Assembly: GCF_006385675.1 (NCBI RefSeq)
Contig: NZ_VFRR01000005.1
Span: forward strand, 62,001-126,000
Origin: Maribrevibacterium harenarium
Lineage (GTDB): Bacteria > Pseudomonadota > Gammaproteobacteria > Pseudomonadales > Marinomonadaceae
Direction: 5' to 3'
Length of the DNA: 64,000 nt
In this document: one piece after another, positions 7,679 to 15,955 of the stretch
Numbering within the stretch: the first letter of the stretch is position 1
How the letters are laid out: every line of letters starts with the position of its first letter
Notes under the pieces: model-generated
The model's database searches: none
What the model was told of the DNA's origin: nothing
Seen by the model: the letters and a program-made list of their open reading frames with translations, nothing else
Made by a program: the position numbers and the translations under genes

Positions 7679-10600
7679 TGAATATGTTGTATTAATGCTC
7701 GTAATTTTGCTGGTTTCGCTGGTTTCGGCATGTAAGTCACGCCTAATTGCTGACACTGTTGTGTCAGTTCCTCGCTTCGCACTGCGGTGATCAGCACGGC
7801 AGGAATATCCAGCGCAAAATGCTGACGTAGATGAGTGATCAAGCTTAAACCATCTTGATCCGCCCCTAGTTGATAATCGACCAGCAGTAACTCGGGGGTA
7901 GCTTGAGTTTTTGCGATTAACACATCCTCAATATTATTGAACAACTGATACTCGCATTGCCATTTCTTGAGAAGGGTTTCCATCGCTGCGAGATTTTTAT
8001 CATCATCATCAATACACCACACGTGGCAAAAATATTGTCCAATTGGCGATGTCGGCAAGGTATCCGCAGAGGTAGTATCTGCGGCTGATTCAGCTGCTAG
8101 AGCGTGGGGAACCATAATACTGAAACAGCTGCCTTTATGGGGTACCGAGCGAACGGTTGTGGTCAGTCCGAGGATACGCTGCATGCGGCGTACCAGACCG
8201 AGACCAAGTCCGATACCTTGTTCGCGATTATTTTCCCAGCGATAAAAATCATCAAATACTTTACTTTGTTCTGCCTCAGGAATACCGACACCCGTGTCCC
8301 ATACTTGAATCAATACTCCCTGTTGCTTTGGTCGTGCGGTCACTAATACACGCCCGCGTTGGGTATATTTTACTGCATTAGAAACAAAGTTCTGTACGAT
8401 GCGACGTAAATAAATCGGGTCACTGTGAACACGGCAAGGGCGGATATGCGTAGAAAGTTGGATACCTTTGTCTGCGGCAATCATGCCGAACTCTTGGATA
8501 ATAGGAGCGAGAATCGGCGCGATATCCGTATCAATTAGGCGCGGTTTAATTGCGCCTTGGTCAAGCCTAGCGATTTCCAATAGGGTCGAGATTAGCGTTT
8601 CTGTAGAGTCCAAAGAATCAGCCAAGCGCTGTAGGGTCACATGGTCATCTGGTTCGAGTTTACTGTCTTGCAATGCCCCCATATACAGTTTGGCGGCGTT
8701 CAAGGGCTGCAGAATATCGTGACTCGCTAGGGCGAGAAACTCGGTTTTGGAGGCGTTTGCCCGCTCTGCTTCCGCTTTAGCGGTCATGAGTTCTTGTTCT
8801 GCTTGGGCGCGACGTTGTATTTCCTGTATCAACTCGCTATTAATGCTTTGTACCTCTTGGGTACGCGCCATGACCCGCTTTTCTAAGTCAATGTTGCTTT
8901 CCTGAAGTGCCTGCTGAATTTCGATGTGTTCGGTCACATCAGTAAAACTGGTAACGAAACCACCGTCAGGTAAAGGATTACCCACCATCTCAATCACCCT
9001 GCCATTGGCACGGCGACGTAAAAAACGATGGGCGGTTCCTTTGCGTAAATGCTCCAAACGTTTGTTGACCAATTCTTCCACTTCGCCAACACCACACTCG
9101 CCGTTTACTGCGTTGTAGCGGATCAGTTCTTCCACTGGCAAACCAATTTTAAGCATCCCCTCTGGATAGGGATAAAGAGACATATAGGTCTTATTCCAGG
9201 CGACCATACGCAAGTCTTTATCGACCACGCTGATACCTTGGTCAAGATTATCCAGAGAAATAAACAGCAAATTCTGACTAAACTGGATGGCTTGAGTGGT
9301 TTCATCCAGATAAGTCACCATCTCTTCCACACGGATCTGTTTATCAACCAAGAGAGAAGTAATGATGGTGCGTGCCGACGAACCACCTAATACACCACCA
9401 AGCACGCGCTCACAATAATCTATGAAAAGACGGTTGGGTGTCGCATTGGCGGGTAACGGATCGCTGTAGGTTGTTTCAAAGTTACGAATGACTTCTCGAC
9501 ATTTTTGTTTGCCAAGAAAGGTTTCCAACAGGACAAACAGATCGCTGTTGATCGCCTTACTTTTTGGTTTGAAAAAGCGGTTTTCGATTTCTGAGGTTGG
9601 ATTAACAAATGCGGTGGCCTGAATACGATCAACAAATCGTTCCGTGGACAATAATGAGCCGACAATGTAACCGACGATATTCACGATCAAGCTAATTAAG
9701 GCGCCATAGCTAATAAGTTCGGAGTGGGTTCTGGCGTCGCCAATATTCCAGTCCACATTAGAAATCACCGGCAACATCATCCATAGCAACCAACAAAGAA
9801 AGCCGAGGGTGAGGCCAGCGTAGACGCCGTAGGCATGGCCCCGTTTCCAATATAGTCCCCCTAAGACGGCGGGCAAGAGTTGTAACACCAATGAAAAAGC
9901 AATCAGCCCCGTCCCTGCTAAGGACTCACTATTTGCCATTTCCTGATAGTAGAGGAAAGAGAGCGCCAAGATACCTGCCATTGCAATACGGCGGATAGTA
10001 AGAATTCGGCGACGGTAGATTGGTAAAGCTGCGTTATGGCCAGTGCCCCGGGCGAGCATGATAGGTAAAACCACATCATTGGAAATCATGATGCTTAGGG
10101 CAAACGTTGCAATGATGGCCATCGCCGTAGTGGCTGACATCCCCCCAAGAAATATCAGCATCTGCAGTGGTAGGTTGTCTGACTGTAGAGCAAACTGAAT
10201 AACGTAGGTATCCGCATTAATTTCAGCTGGGAATAGACTTTGTCCCACAATCGCTATAGGTGGAATCACACAGGCAAAAATCAACAGGTACAGCGGAAAC
10301 ACCCAGCGGGACATACGCGATTGGCGATGATTTTGATGATCGACTACTGTCACATGAAACTGTCGTGGCAGGCATATCACCGCTACTGCGGCCATAGCGG
10401 TTTGCATCAAAAACGGAAACGAAAGAGTTTGCTCAAGATTCCATATCTGCGGGTCGAAGCGAGTATGCCAGTTATCAACGCTAATATCTTGGCTCGCCAT
10501 CAGCGCCACTATACCCACCGCGACAATAGCGACTAATTTAAACAAAGATTCCGCCGCAATCGCTAGCATCATGCCGGAGCGGTACTCGGTTACTTCGACC

Positions 10601-11121
10601 TTGCGAGTGCCGAAGAGCATGGCAAACACACCGATCATAAAGGTGGCGATCATGACCACAGCGCTAGCGGAGCTTTCGTTTTGATTTACAAATAGGGCGA
10701 AAGTGGACCCGATTGCTTTAAGCTGTAGGGCGATGTAAGGGATAACAGCCAACATAGCAATGAGGATAACCAATGGCGCCGTCATCGGGCGCTTGCCATA
10801 GCGGGAGGAAATAAAGTCGGCTATTGAAGTGATATTTTGTTTATGACTCACCGTAATGAGCTTGCCAATAAAAGGGTAGGCAAACAGGTAGAGCAAAATT
10901 GGCCCAAGTAGGATCGGCAGATAGCTCCATCCGGAACGGGAGGCTTCACCGATGGCGCCATAAAACGTCCAAGCAGTACAGTAAATAGCCAGCGATAGAC
11001 TGTATACAATTGGGTGGCGTGTTAAGCGTCTAGCAATGGAATTTTCTTTATCGCCCCAAAGAGCAATCCAAAACAACCCCAGCATGTAAAGGATGGCAAG
11101 AATTATCCAGAAGAATGTCAT
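7657..11121 (-). CDS. crbS: Hybrid histidine kinase with N-terminal Na+/solute-symporter domain (CrbS-like)
   Basis: A 1154-residue membrane sensor. Residues 1 to about 520 form a sodium:solute-symporter-like module with some 13 helices. A PAS domain follows (about 620-740, NLDQGISVVDKDLRMVAWN), then a coiled coil and HisKA with the phospho-accepting His801 in LASHDILQPLN. The HATPase domain has QNFVSNAVKYT and WDTGVGIPE. A C-terminal receiver carries Asp1082 in LLVDYQLG. This architecture is that of CrbS/MxtR kinases, which with CrbR control acetyl-CoA synthetase in Vibrio and Pseudomonas. The acs and crbR-like genes at 40.5-43.1 kb support the call; CbrA is the main alternative. The ATG at 11121 fits family N-termini (TFFWIILAILYMLGL). 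Confidence 0.75.
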   Translation of the reverse strand: MTFFWIILAILYMLGLFWIALWGDKENSIARRLTRHPIVYSLSLAIYCTAWTFYGAIGEASRSGWSYLPILLGPILLYLFAYPFIGKLITVSHKQNITSIADFISSRYGKRPMTAPLVILIAMLAVIPYIALQLKAIGSTFALFVNQNESSASAVVMIATFMIGVFAMLFGTRKVEVTEYRSGMMLAIAAESLFKLVAIVAVGIVALMASQDISVDNWHTRFDPQIWNLEQTLSFPFLMQTAMAAVAVICLPRQFHVTVVDHQNHRQSRMSRWVFPLYLLIFACVIPPIAIVGQSLFPAEINADTYVIQFALQSDNLPLQMLIFLGGMSATTAMAIIATFALSIMISNDVVLPIMLARGTGHNAALPIYRRRILTIRRIAMAGILALSFLYYQEMANSESLAGTGLIAFSLVLQLLPAVLGGLYWKRGHAYGVYAGLTLGFLCWLLWMMLPVISNVDWNIGDARTHSELISYGALISLIVNIVGYIVGSLLSTERFVDRIQATAFVNPTSEIENRFFKPKSKAINSDLFVLLETFLGKQKCREVIRNFETTYSDPLPANATPNRLFIDYCERVLGGVLGGSSARTIITSLLVDKQIRVEEMVTYLDETTQAIQFSQNLLFISLDNLDQGISVVDKDLRMVAWNKTYMSLYPYPEGMLKIGLPVEELIRYNAVNGECGVGEVEELVNKRLEHLRKGTAHRFLRRRANGRVIEMVGNPLPDGGFVTSFTDVTEHIEIQQALQESNIDLEKRVMARTQEVQSINSELIQEIQRRAQAEQELMTAKAEAERANASKTEFLALASHDILQPLNAAKLYMGALQDSKLEPDDHVTLQRLADSLDSTETLISTLLEIARLDQGAIKPRLIDTDIAPILAPIIQEFGMIAADKGIQLSTHIRPCRVHSDPIYLRRIVQNFVSNAVKYTQRGRVLVTARPKQQGVLIQVWDTGVGIPEAEQSKVFDDFYRWENNREQGIGLGLGLVRRMQRILGLTTTVRSVPHKGSCFSIMVPHALAAESAADTTSADTLPTSPIGQYFCHVWCIDDDDKNLAAMETLLKKWQCEYQLFNNIEDVLIAKTQATPELLLVDYQLGADQDGLSLITHLRQHFALDIPAVLITAVRSEELTQQCQQLGVTYMPKPAKPAKLRALIQHIHAHRPES

Positions 11122-11349
11122 GATGGTTCCACAGCCAGTTTGGGTAACGGACAATGTATCATAATCTCGAAGACGCTCCTCTACTACTAAGGTGGCAAAC
11201 TCTTCTACGGCATGATCCGTTCTTGATTTGCTGCAATCTGTGTGGCGTTTGTCGTTTCTAAGGTGGTCATCAGGAAAACAGATAAGTATGATGGAAGTCT
11301 AAATTCACTGGAGGTCAGCCTCCATTACAAAAGCGAGCAGGAGTTGACG

Positions 11350-11832
11350 ATGCAAATCGCCCCAAATACCGTTGTCAGTATGCACTACACTTTGACCGAC
11401 GAAGGTGGTCAAACCTTAGATTCTTCCGTTGGTTTAGAGCCGTTAGTATTTCTGAGCGGTGCGCAAAATATTATCGAAGGGCTAGACAAAGCGCTTCAAG
11501 GCAAAGTGGCTGGTGATACGTTGAAAGTAGAAGTCGCTCCTGATGAAGCCTATGGTCCAAAGCGTGAAGAATTGATTCAAGTTGTGCCTCGTGAAAACTT
11601 CCAAGGCATTGATGAAATTGAAGTTGGCATGCAGTTTATGGCGCAGACTCCAATGGGTCAGCAGCCTGTTATGGTAATTGGTGTCGCCGATGATGGTATC
11701 GAACTAGATGGTAATCATCCGCTTGCCGGCAAGACATTAAACTTTGATGTGGAAGTGGTTTCCGTGCGTGAAGCTTCTGCCGAAGAAATCCAACATGGTC
11801 ATGTACATGGCGAAGGTGGTCATCACCACTAA
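11350..11832 (+). CDS. slyD: FKBP-type peptidyl-prolyl cis-trans isomerase SlyD
   Basis: Cytosolic prolyl isomerase, chaperone and nickel-binding protein. The 160 residues show the FKBP N-terminal segment VVSMHYTLTDEGGQTLDSS, then GLDKALQGKVAGDTLKVEV. The insert-in-flap chaperone domain follows (about 70-125), with PDEAYGPKREELIQ at its start and DGNHPLAGKTLNFDVEV where the FKBP fold resumes. The tail HGHVHGEGGHHH is a shortened metal-binding tail without the cysteines of the E. coli protein. The ATG at 11350 follows AGGAGTTGACG; upstream in-frame codons lack support. A terminator follows at 11859. Confidence 0.93.
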   Translation: MQIAPNTVVSMHYTLTDEGGQTLDSSVGLEPLVFLSGAQNIIEGLDKALQGKVAGDTLKVEVAPDEAYGPKREELIQVVPRENFQGIDEIEVGMQFMAQTPMGQQPVMVIGVADDGIELDGNHPLAGKTLNFDVEVVSVREASAEEIQHGHVHGEGGHHH

Positions 11833-11858
11833 GTTGGTATTTCGTTATTGAAAATAAA

Positions 11859-11886
11859 ATGCCCACTGTGATGTGGGCATTTTTTT
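11859..11886. terminator. Bidirectional Rho-independent terminator between slyD and the small gene at 11932
   Basis: ATGCCCAC (11859-11866) and GTGGGCAT (11873-11880) form an 8-bp stem with a 6-base loop. It is followed by six T on the plus strand and preceded by an A-rich run, which is T-rich on the minus strand. It can stop slyD transcription and also that of the convergent small gene. Confidence 0.85.
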
Positions 11887-11931
11887 GTCTACAGATTTTG
11901 TGATGTGTTCGCGCCAAGGCGCTAAGAGCAC

Positions 11932-12159
11932 TTATTTAGTTGGCAGAGATGCTGCTGGCGTGGCTTTCGCGTTCTGAACGAAGTGTGCTACTAATTTAAT
12001 AAAGTATTTAGTTACGGATAACGTTGTTTTACCCAATCCGTCTAAAAGAGAAATGATAGCTTGAGCCCGTTCAGCTTGGGCGATTGCCAAGTCACGATCT
12101 AGGTCAGATAAGTATTGGAAGTCTGCTTGTTTGATTAGATCAGCGGTAGTTTTATTCAT
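11932..12159 (-). CDS. Small helical protein of unknown function
   Basis: A 75-residue protein predicted to be mostly helical. It has an acidic N-terminal half (LIKQADFQYLSDLDRDLAIAQ), an AERAQAIISLLDGL segment and a hydrophobic, basic second half around TKYFIKLVAHFVQNAK. The ATG is preceded by GAGGAC at good spacing, and a terminator follows, so the gene looks real. The AERAQAI pattern recalls short RSP_7527-like proteins, which also have no known function; the similarity is weak. A 7-base dyad lies just upstream (12179-12205). Confidence 0.6.
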   Translation of the reverse strand: MNKTTADLIKQADFQYLSDLDRDLAIAQAERAQAIISLLDGLGKTTLSVTKYFIKLVAHFVQNAKATPAASLPTK

Positions 12160-12178
12160 AGTGTCCTCACAGTTGTAG

Positions 12179-12205
12179 ACATGTGCTCAGTTGATGAACA
12201 CATGT
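12179..12205 (-). promoter_or_regulatory. Dyad upstream of the small helical gene, possible operator
   Basis: ACATGTG (12179-12185) and CACATGT (12199-12205) are perfect 7-base arms 20 bases apart start to start, about two helical turns. They lie 20-46 bases upstream of the ATG, in the expected 5' untranslated or promoter region. The arms are themselves nearly palindromic (ACATGT), which suits a dimeric repressor. No clear -35/-10 pair was identified beside it. Confidence 0.35.
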
Positions 12206-12224
12206 TAACTATGGGACTCAGATT

Positions 12225-12248
12225 AAAAAAGCGATATATATTGCGCTT
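12225..12248 (-). terminator. Rho-independent terminator after the gene at 12271-12786
   Basis: Read on the minus strand, AAGCG and CGCTT flank a 10-base AT-rich loop that can pair internally, followed directly by a run of six T. The stem is short, but position and T-run fit a terminator for the gene ending at 12271. Confidence 0.5.
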
Positions 12249-12270
12249 ATAGTTGAGTTAAATTCATCAA

Positions 12271-12786
12271 TCAGGAATGACAAACTGCTTGTACGAGTGG
12301 ATCATCTTGGCCAAGTTTCTGCCAGTTTTTGTCCAGAGAGTTGGTAGTGGGGAGCTCAAACTGATTCGTGAAATCGGCGCGGGCAGCTTGTCCACAGTGA
12401 ATCACTTGTGGGACGCGTTTTGCCATAGAGCGTCGTTCAAAGAAATACAAATCCACTAAAACAATATCTGGATTAAGTTTATTGACTGCTGCGTTATCTA
12501 CATCGGCAGCAATAAAGCGGGTGGTTTGTGGGTATAACATGCTCCATGGACGAAGCAGTGTCTCTTCTTCAACCGTTTTGACAACCTCAACGCCGGTAGG
12601 AAGTAGGCTTGCTTGGTGATCGTACCAAGTGTACTCCGCTTGAATTTGGAAGCCGAGCATACCGATGCCTGCAAACGTTGGGATCAGCCATTTCGGAGAT
12701 TTTTGTAGGGTAATTTTACGAAGGAACAAAGCGATCCCGGCACCAGCCAGACCCGCACATACGGTTGCAATTAATTCCCAAATCAT
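12271..12786 (-). CDS. Conserved hypothetical inner-membrane protein
   Basis: A 171-residue protein I cannot assign to a characterised family. Two N-terminal hydrophobic segments (about 2-22 and 34-50) are followed by a soluble part of some 115 residues. That part contains YTWYDHQASLLPTGVEVVKTV and FIAADVDNAAVNKLNPDIVLVDLYFFE. AAGG precedes the ATG at suitable spacing. It lies 88 bases downstream of the symporter gene on the same strand and could be part of that transcript. A signal-anchor topology with a periplasmic C-terminal domain is an inference. Confidence 0.65.
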   Translation of the reverse strand: MIWELIATVCAGLAGAGIALFLRKITLQKSPKWLIPTFAGIGMLGFQIQAEYTWYDHQASLLPTGVEVVKTVEEETLLRPWSMLYPQTTRFIAADVDNAAVNKLNPDIVLVDLYFFERRSMAKRVPQVIHCGQAARADFTNQFELPTTNSLDKNWQKLGQDDPLVQAVCHS

Positions 12787-12874
12787 CGTCTTTACCTTCT
12801 TGTTATAGTTATTACTTACTCAAGGAGAAGGCGGAGCCACTATATGTGGCCCCGCCCAAGTCTCAACCTAAGGC

Positions 12875-14641
12875 TTAGTGATCAATTGCTTGACCGGCAC
12901 CTTTAGGGTAACGCACGCTTTCTACCAGTTCTTGGATATCAGCTGGTACTTCTTCTGTCATACCAGATACGATGAAGGCTACCGCGAAGTTAATCACTGC
13001 ACCAATCGCGCCGAATGATAGAGGAGACACACCGAAGATCCAGTTGTCAGGTGTATTCGCTAGCATGTTTGTTTCAGGGATGAAGAACCAGCCTAGGTAC
13101 GTAAAGATGTACACTAGAGTAGAACCAAGGCCTGCCAACATACCGGCGATAGCGCCTTTGTTGTTCACTTTCTTAGAGAAGATACCCATCATAAGCGCAG
13201 GGAAGATAGAGGCTGCGGCGATACCGAATGCCAAAGCTACTACCTGTGCGGCGAAACCTGGTGGGTTCATACCCAAGTAAGTAGCTACTATGATAGCGAC
13301 AAACATGGAGATACGTGCTGCAGTTAACTCGCCTTTCTCTGAAATGTCAGGATTGATCGAACCTTTGATCAAGTCGTGACTTACTGCAGAGGATATCGCC
13401 AATAGTAGGCCTGCTGCGGTAGATAGTGCTGCAGCTAAACCACCGGCGGCGATCAAACCGATAACCCAACCAGGTAGGTTGGCGATTTCTGGGTTCGCCA
13501 ATACTAGTATGTCACGGTTAACCACTAGCTCGTTACCAGCCCAACCACGAGATGCTGCTTCCTCTTTGAATGCTGCAGTGTCGTTGTAAAGTTGGATGCG
13601 ACCGTCACCGTTTTTATCTTCGTACTTAATAAGACCAGTTTGTTCCCAAGTTTGCATCCAAGTAGGGCGTTCGTCGTATTGGATAGCTTGTTCAGTTGGA
13701 CCATCTGGGTAGATGGTGGTTAGTAGGTTCAAACGAGCCATAGACGCTACTGCAGGCGCAGTTAGGTATAGCAAAGCAATGAACACTAGCGCCCAACCAG
13801 CAGACCAACGAGCATCGGCTACTTTAGGTACCGTGAAGAAACGGATGATAACGTGTTGTAGACCTGCAGTACCAATCATTAGAGATAAGGTAAACAGAAC
13901 CATGTTCACTTTATTGTCCACATCTGCGGTGTAGTCATTGAAACCTAGCTCGCGAACAACTTCATCCAATTTCTGTAGCAAAGGCACACCGGATTGTGTG
14001 TGTTCAGAGAACAAGCCGATTGCAGGGATAAAGGTGTCAGTTAGCTGAAGGGAAATGAATACCGCCGGAATGGTGTATGCCACGATTAGCACACAGTACT
14101 GAGCCACCTGAGTGTAGGTAATACCTTTCATACCACCTAATACTGCGTAGAAGAATACGACTACCGCTGCGATGATTAAGCCGGTTTCTTTATCTACTTC
14201 CAAGAAGCGAGAGAAAGCTACACCTGCACCAGTCATCTGACCGATTACGTAAGTAACAGAAGCGATGATCAAACAGGCAACGGCCACTAATCGTGCTGTA
14301 CGACTGTAAAAGCGGTCACCGATAAAGTCTGGCACGGTAAACTTACCGAACTTACGTAAGTAAGGAGCAAGTAGCATAGCCAACAGTACGTAACCACCAG
14401 TCCAACCCATCAAGAAGGTCGAGTTGGCATAACCACCGGCAGCGATCAAACCTGCCATAGAGATAAACGATGCGGCAGACATCCAGTCAGCGGCTGTTGC
14501 CATACCATTCATCACCGGGTGCACACCACCACCGGCAACGTAGAACTCTTTAGTGGAGCCTGCGCGTGCCCAGATAGCGATACCAAAGTAGAGTGCAAAA
14601 GATGCACCTACGAATAACAAGTTAATTGCGAATTGACTCAT
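12875..14641 (-). CDS. Sodium:solute symporter, VC_2705 type (DUF4212-associated)
   Basis: A 588-residue SSS-family symporter with about 13 membrane helices. It opens LLFVGASFALYFGIAIW and has KEFYVAGGGVHPVMNGMA and WMSAASFISMAGLI, the sodium-site region of ActP/VC_2705-type carriers. Residues about 320-380 form a hydrophilic loop with DKNGDGRIQLY, an EF-hand-like sequence. It is transcribed six bases after the DUF4212 gene, the usual small-partner arrangement. Relatives include ActP, which takes up acetate and glycolate; with a CrbS-like kinase nearby and acs elsewhere in the window, a short-chain carboxylate is the likely substrate. GGAG precedes the ATG. Confidence 0.9.
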   Translation of the reverse strand: MSQFAINLLFVGASFALYFGIAIWARAGSTKEFYVAGGGVHPVMNGMATAADWMSAASFISMAGLIAAGGYANSTFLMGWTGGYVLLAMLLAPYLRKFGKFTVPDFIGDRFYSRTARLVAVACLIIASVTYVIGQMTGAGVAFSRFLEVDKETGLIIAAVVVFFYAVLGGMKGITYTQVAQYCVLIVAYTIPAVFISLQLTDTFIPAIGLFSEHTQSGVPLLQKLDEVVRELGFNDYTADVDNKVNMVLFTLSLMIGTAGLQHVIIRFFTVPKVADARWSAGWALVFIALLYLTAPAVASMARLNLLTTIYPDGPTEQAIQYDERPTWMQTWEQTGLIKYEDKNGDGRIQLYNDTAAFKEEAASRGWAGNELVVNRDILVLANPEIANLPGWVIGLIAAGGLAAALSTAAGLLLAISSAVSHDLIKGSINPDISEKGELTAARISMFVAIIVATYLGMNPPGFAAQVVALAFGIAAASIFPALMMGIFSKKVNNKGAIAGMLAGLGSTLVYIFTYLGWFFIPETNMLANTPDNWIFGVSPLSFGAIGAVINFAVAFIVSGMTEEVPADIQELVESVRYPKGAGQAIDH

Positions 14642-14646
14642 GGTAA

Positions 14647-14907
14647 TTACTCCTCAAGCCCGAATTCTTTGTCTAGCTGATTCATACGCCATGCGTAATG
14701 GAAGATCAGCGCGATAAAGCTAAGAATAGAACCTTGTTGAGCAAACCAGAACCCTAGGTCTGTTCCCCCGATTTCAATGCCCGAAAGCATTGGGCGTAGC
14801 AGAATACCACCACCATAGGACACCAACGCCCAAACGACGAGGCTACCTAAGATCAAGCGAACGTTCGCTTGCCAGTACTTTTCTTGGTTTTGAGTATGAT
14901 CTGACAC
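14647..14907 (-). CDS. DUF4212 small symporter subunit
   Basis: An 86-residue membrane protein with two hydrophobic helices (about 17-35 and 52-70). It has the DUF4212 features: KYWQANVRLILGSLVVWALVS and FWFAQQGSILSFIALI. Such proteins (like YjcH beside ActP) are always next to a sodium:solute symporter and are thought to form a complex with it; the exact role is not established. The start is GTG at 14907, with GGAGATCGACC directly upstream. The symporter gene follows after five bases. Confidence 0.9.
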   Translation of the reverse strand: MSDHTQNQEKYWQANVRLILGSLVVWALVSYGGGILLRPMLSGIEIGGTDLGFWFAQQGSILSFIALIFHYAWRMNQLDKEFGLEE

Positions 14908-15031
14908 GGTCGATCTCCTTTTTAGTTATTTTTATTTGCACCTGTAATGTAGCAGTGCCGTGTCAAAGGGGAATTGAGACTTTAGTCGAAACGAGTAAAT
15001 AATGTGGTTACAGAGTGTGAACAATAAATAC

Positions 15032-15057
15032 AAAAAACGGCCTCAAAGAGACCGTTT
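15032..15057 (-). terminator. Rho-independent terminator of the flagellin gene
   Basis: On the minus strand AAACGGTCTC and GAGGCCGTTT form a 10-bp stem (one G-T pair) with a TTT loop, followed by a T-rich run. It starts about 28 bases after the flagellin stop and insulates it from the DUF4212-symporter operon downstream. Confidence 0.85.
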
Positions 15058-15085
15058 GTAAGTAAATTACCCAGTATGCGGTTAA

Positions 15086-15892
15086 TTAGCTAGTCAGTAG
15101 ACTTAGAGCACGCTTGGAGTCGACATTCGCTTGTGCTTGAACCGTTAGCGAAGACTGCTCTTGAATACGACTGATGATTTGCTCGGAAACAGCCGCAGCA
15201 AAATCCGTATCTGTAATCCGGGAGCGGCTGGCAGAGGCGGCTTCTTGGCCCTGTAGCAAGGCATCAACCCGACTGCTAAAGGCATTCTGAGTGGCGCCTG
15301 TTTCAGCTTGCATAGTGCCAAGGTTATTCAGGGTTGTATCAATGGCATCCAATGCTGCCCCCAGTGTAGCTGGATCACTGATATTTATTCCTGTCAGACC
15401 CGATGCACCTAAACTGTTGTTGAGGTTGTAAGTCGTTACCCCAACGATATCAGCCCCTTGTGTACCCACTTGAAAGTCCATCTGACCATCTTGAGTAAGC
15501 AAAGATTGCCCCGCAAAATTCGTATTGTCGATGGTGTTTTGAATATTAGCCATCAACTCATCGGCTTGCTTTTGTAGCGCTTGGCGGTCATTGGCTGTGT
15601 AGATGCCGTTGCCTGACTGCAACGCAAGTTCACGTAACGCTTGTACGTCATTGGTGATGCCGGATAACGCTCCGTCTATGGTTTGCGTTACCGAAATTCC
15701 AGACATGCCATTGGCAAAGGACTGAGCAGATCCATCAATTTCAGAGGTAAGGCGATTAGATATCTGTAACCCCGCCGCATCGTCAGCAGCACTATTAATA
15801 CGACTACCACTAGCCAAAGCTTCGGAAGACGATGCCAAGCTCTGGGTGGCGGCACTGTTAACGTAGGACGAACCTGAAATACTGATACTCAT
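15086..15892 (-). CDS. Short flagellin (lone gene)
   Basis: A 268-residue flagellin consisting only of the conserved D0/D1 parts. The N-terminal half has SGSRINSAADDAAGLQISNRL and the C-terminal half has ITDTDFAAAVSEQIISRIQ and a final SLLTS. Each is the usual flagellin signature with deviations: the typical LNAQRNL segment near residue 15 is replaced by a serine/alanine-rich stretch. The middle variable domain is almost absent. AAGGAGG precedes the ATG, and a TATACT -10-like hexamer lies at 15919-15924 (minus). I see no sigma-28 or sigma-54 promoter. No other flagellar genes occur in the window. Confidence 0.85.
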   Translation of the reverse strand: MSISISGSSYVNSAATQSLASSSEALASGSRINSAADDAAGLQISNRLTSEIDGSAQSFANGMSGISVTQTIDGALSGITNDVQALRELALQSGNGIYTANDRQALQKQADELMANIQNTIDNTNFAGQSLLTQDGQMDFQVGTQGADIVGVTTYNLNNSLGASGLTGINISDPATLGAALDAIDTTLNNLGTMQAETGATQNAFSSRVDALLQGQEAASASRSRITDTDFAAAVSEQIISRIQEQSSLTVQAQANVDSKRALSLLTS

Positions 15893-15955
15893 AACACTTC
15901 CTCCTTTGAGATAGTTTGAGTATAGAGCAGTCAGCGCTAAATAGAGAGATCTTGA

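Noticed and set aside
11242-11349. N-terminal extension of SlyD
   Set aside because: The extra 36 codons have no resemblance to the family, and a strong ribosome binding site precedes the ATG at 11350.
12875-14641. Proline permease PutP
   Set aside because: The paired DUF4212 gene and the VC_2705-type N-terminus indicate a different subgroup of sodium:solute symporters.
15893-15955. Sigma-28 or sigma-54 promoter for the flagellin gene
   Set aside because: No TAAA...GCCGATAA-like or TGGCAC-N5-TTGCA-like sequence is present in the short gap; only a sigma-70-like TATACT was seen.
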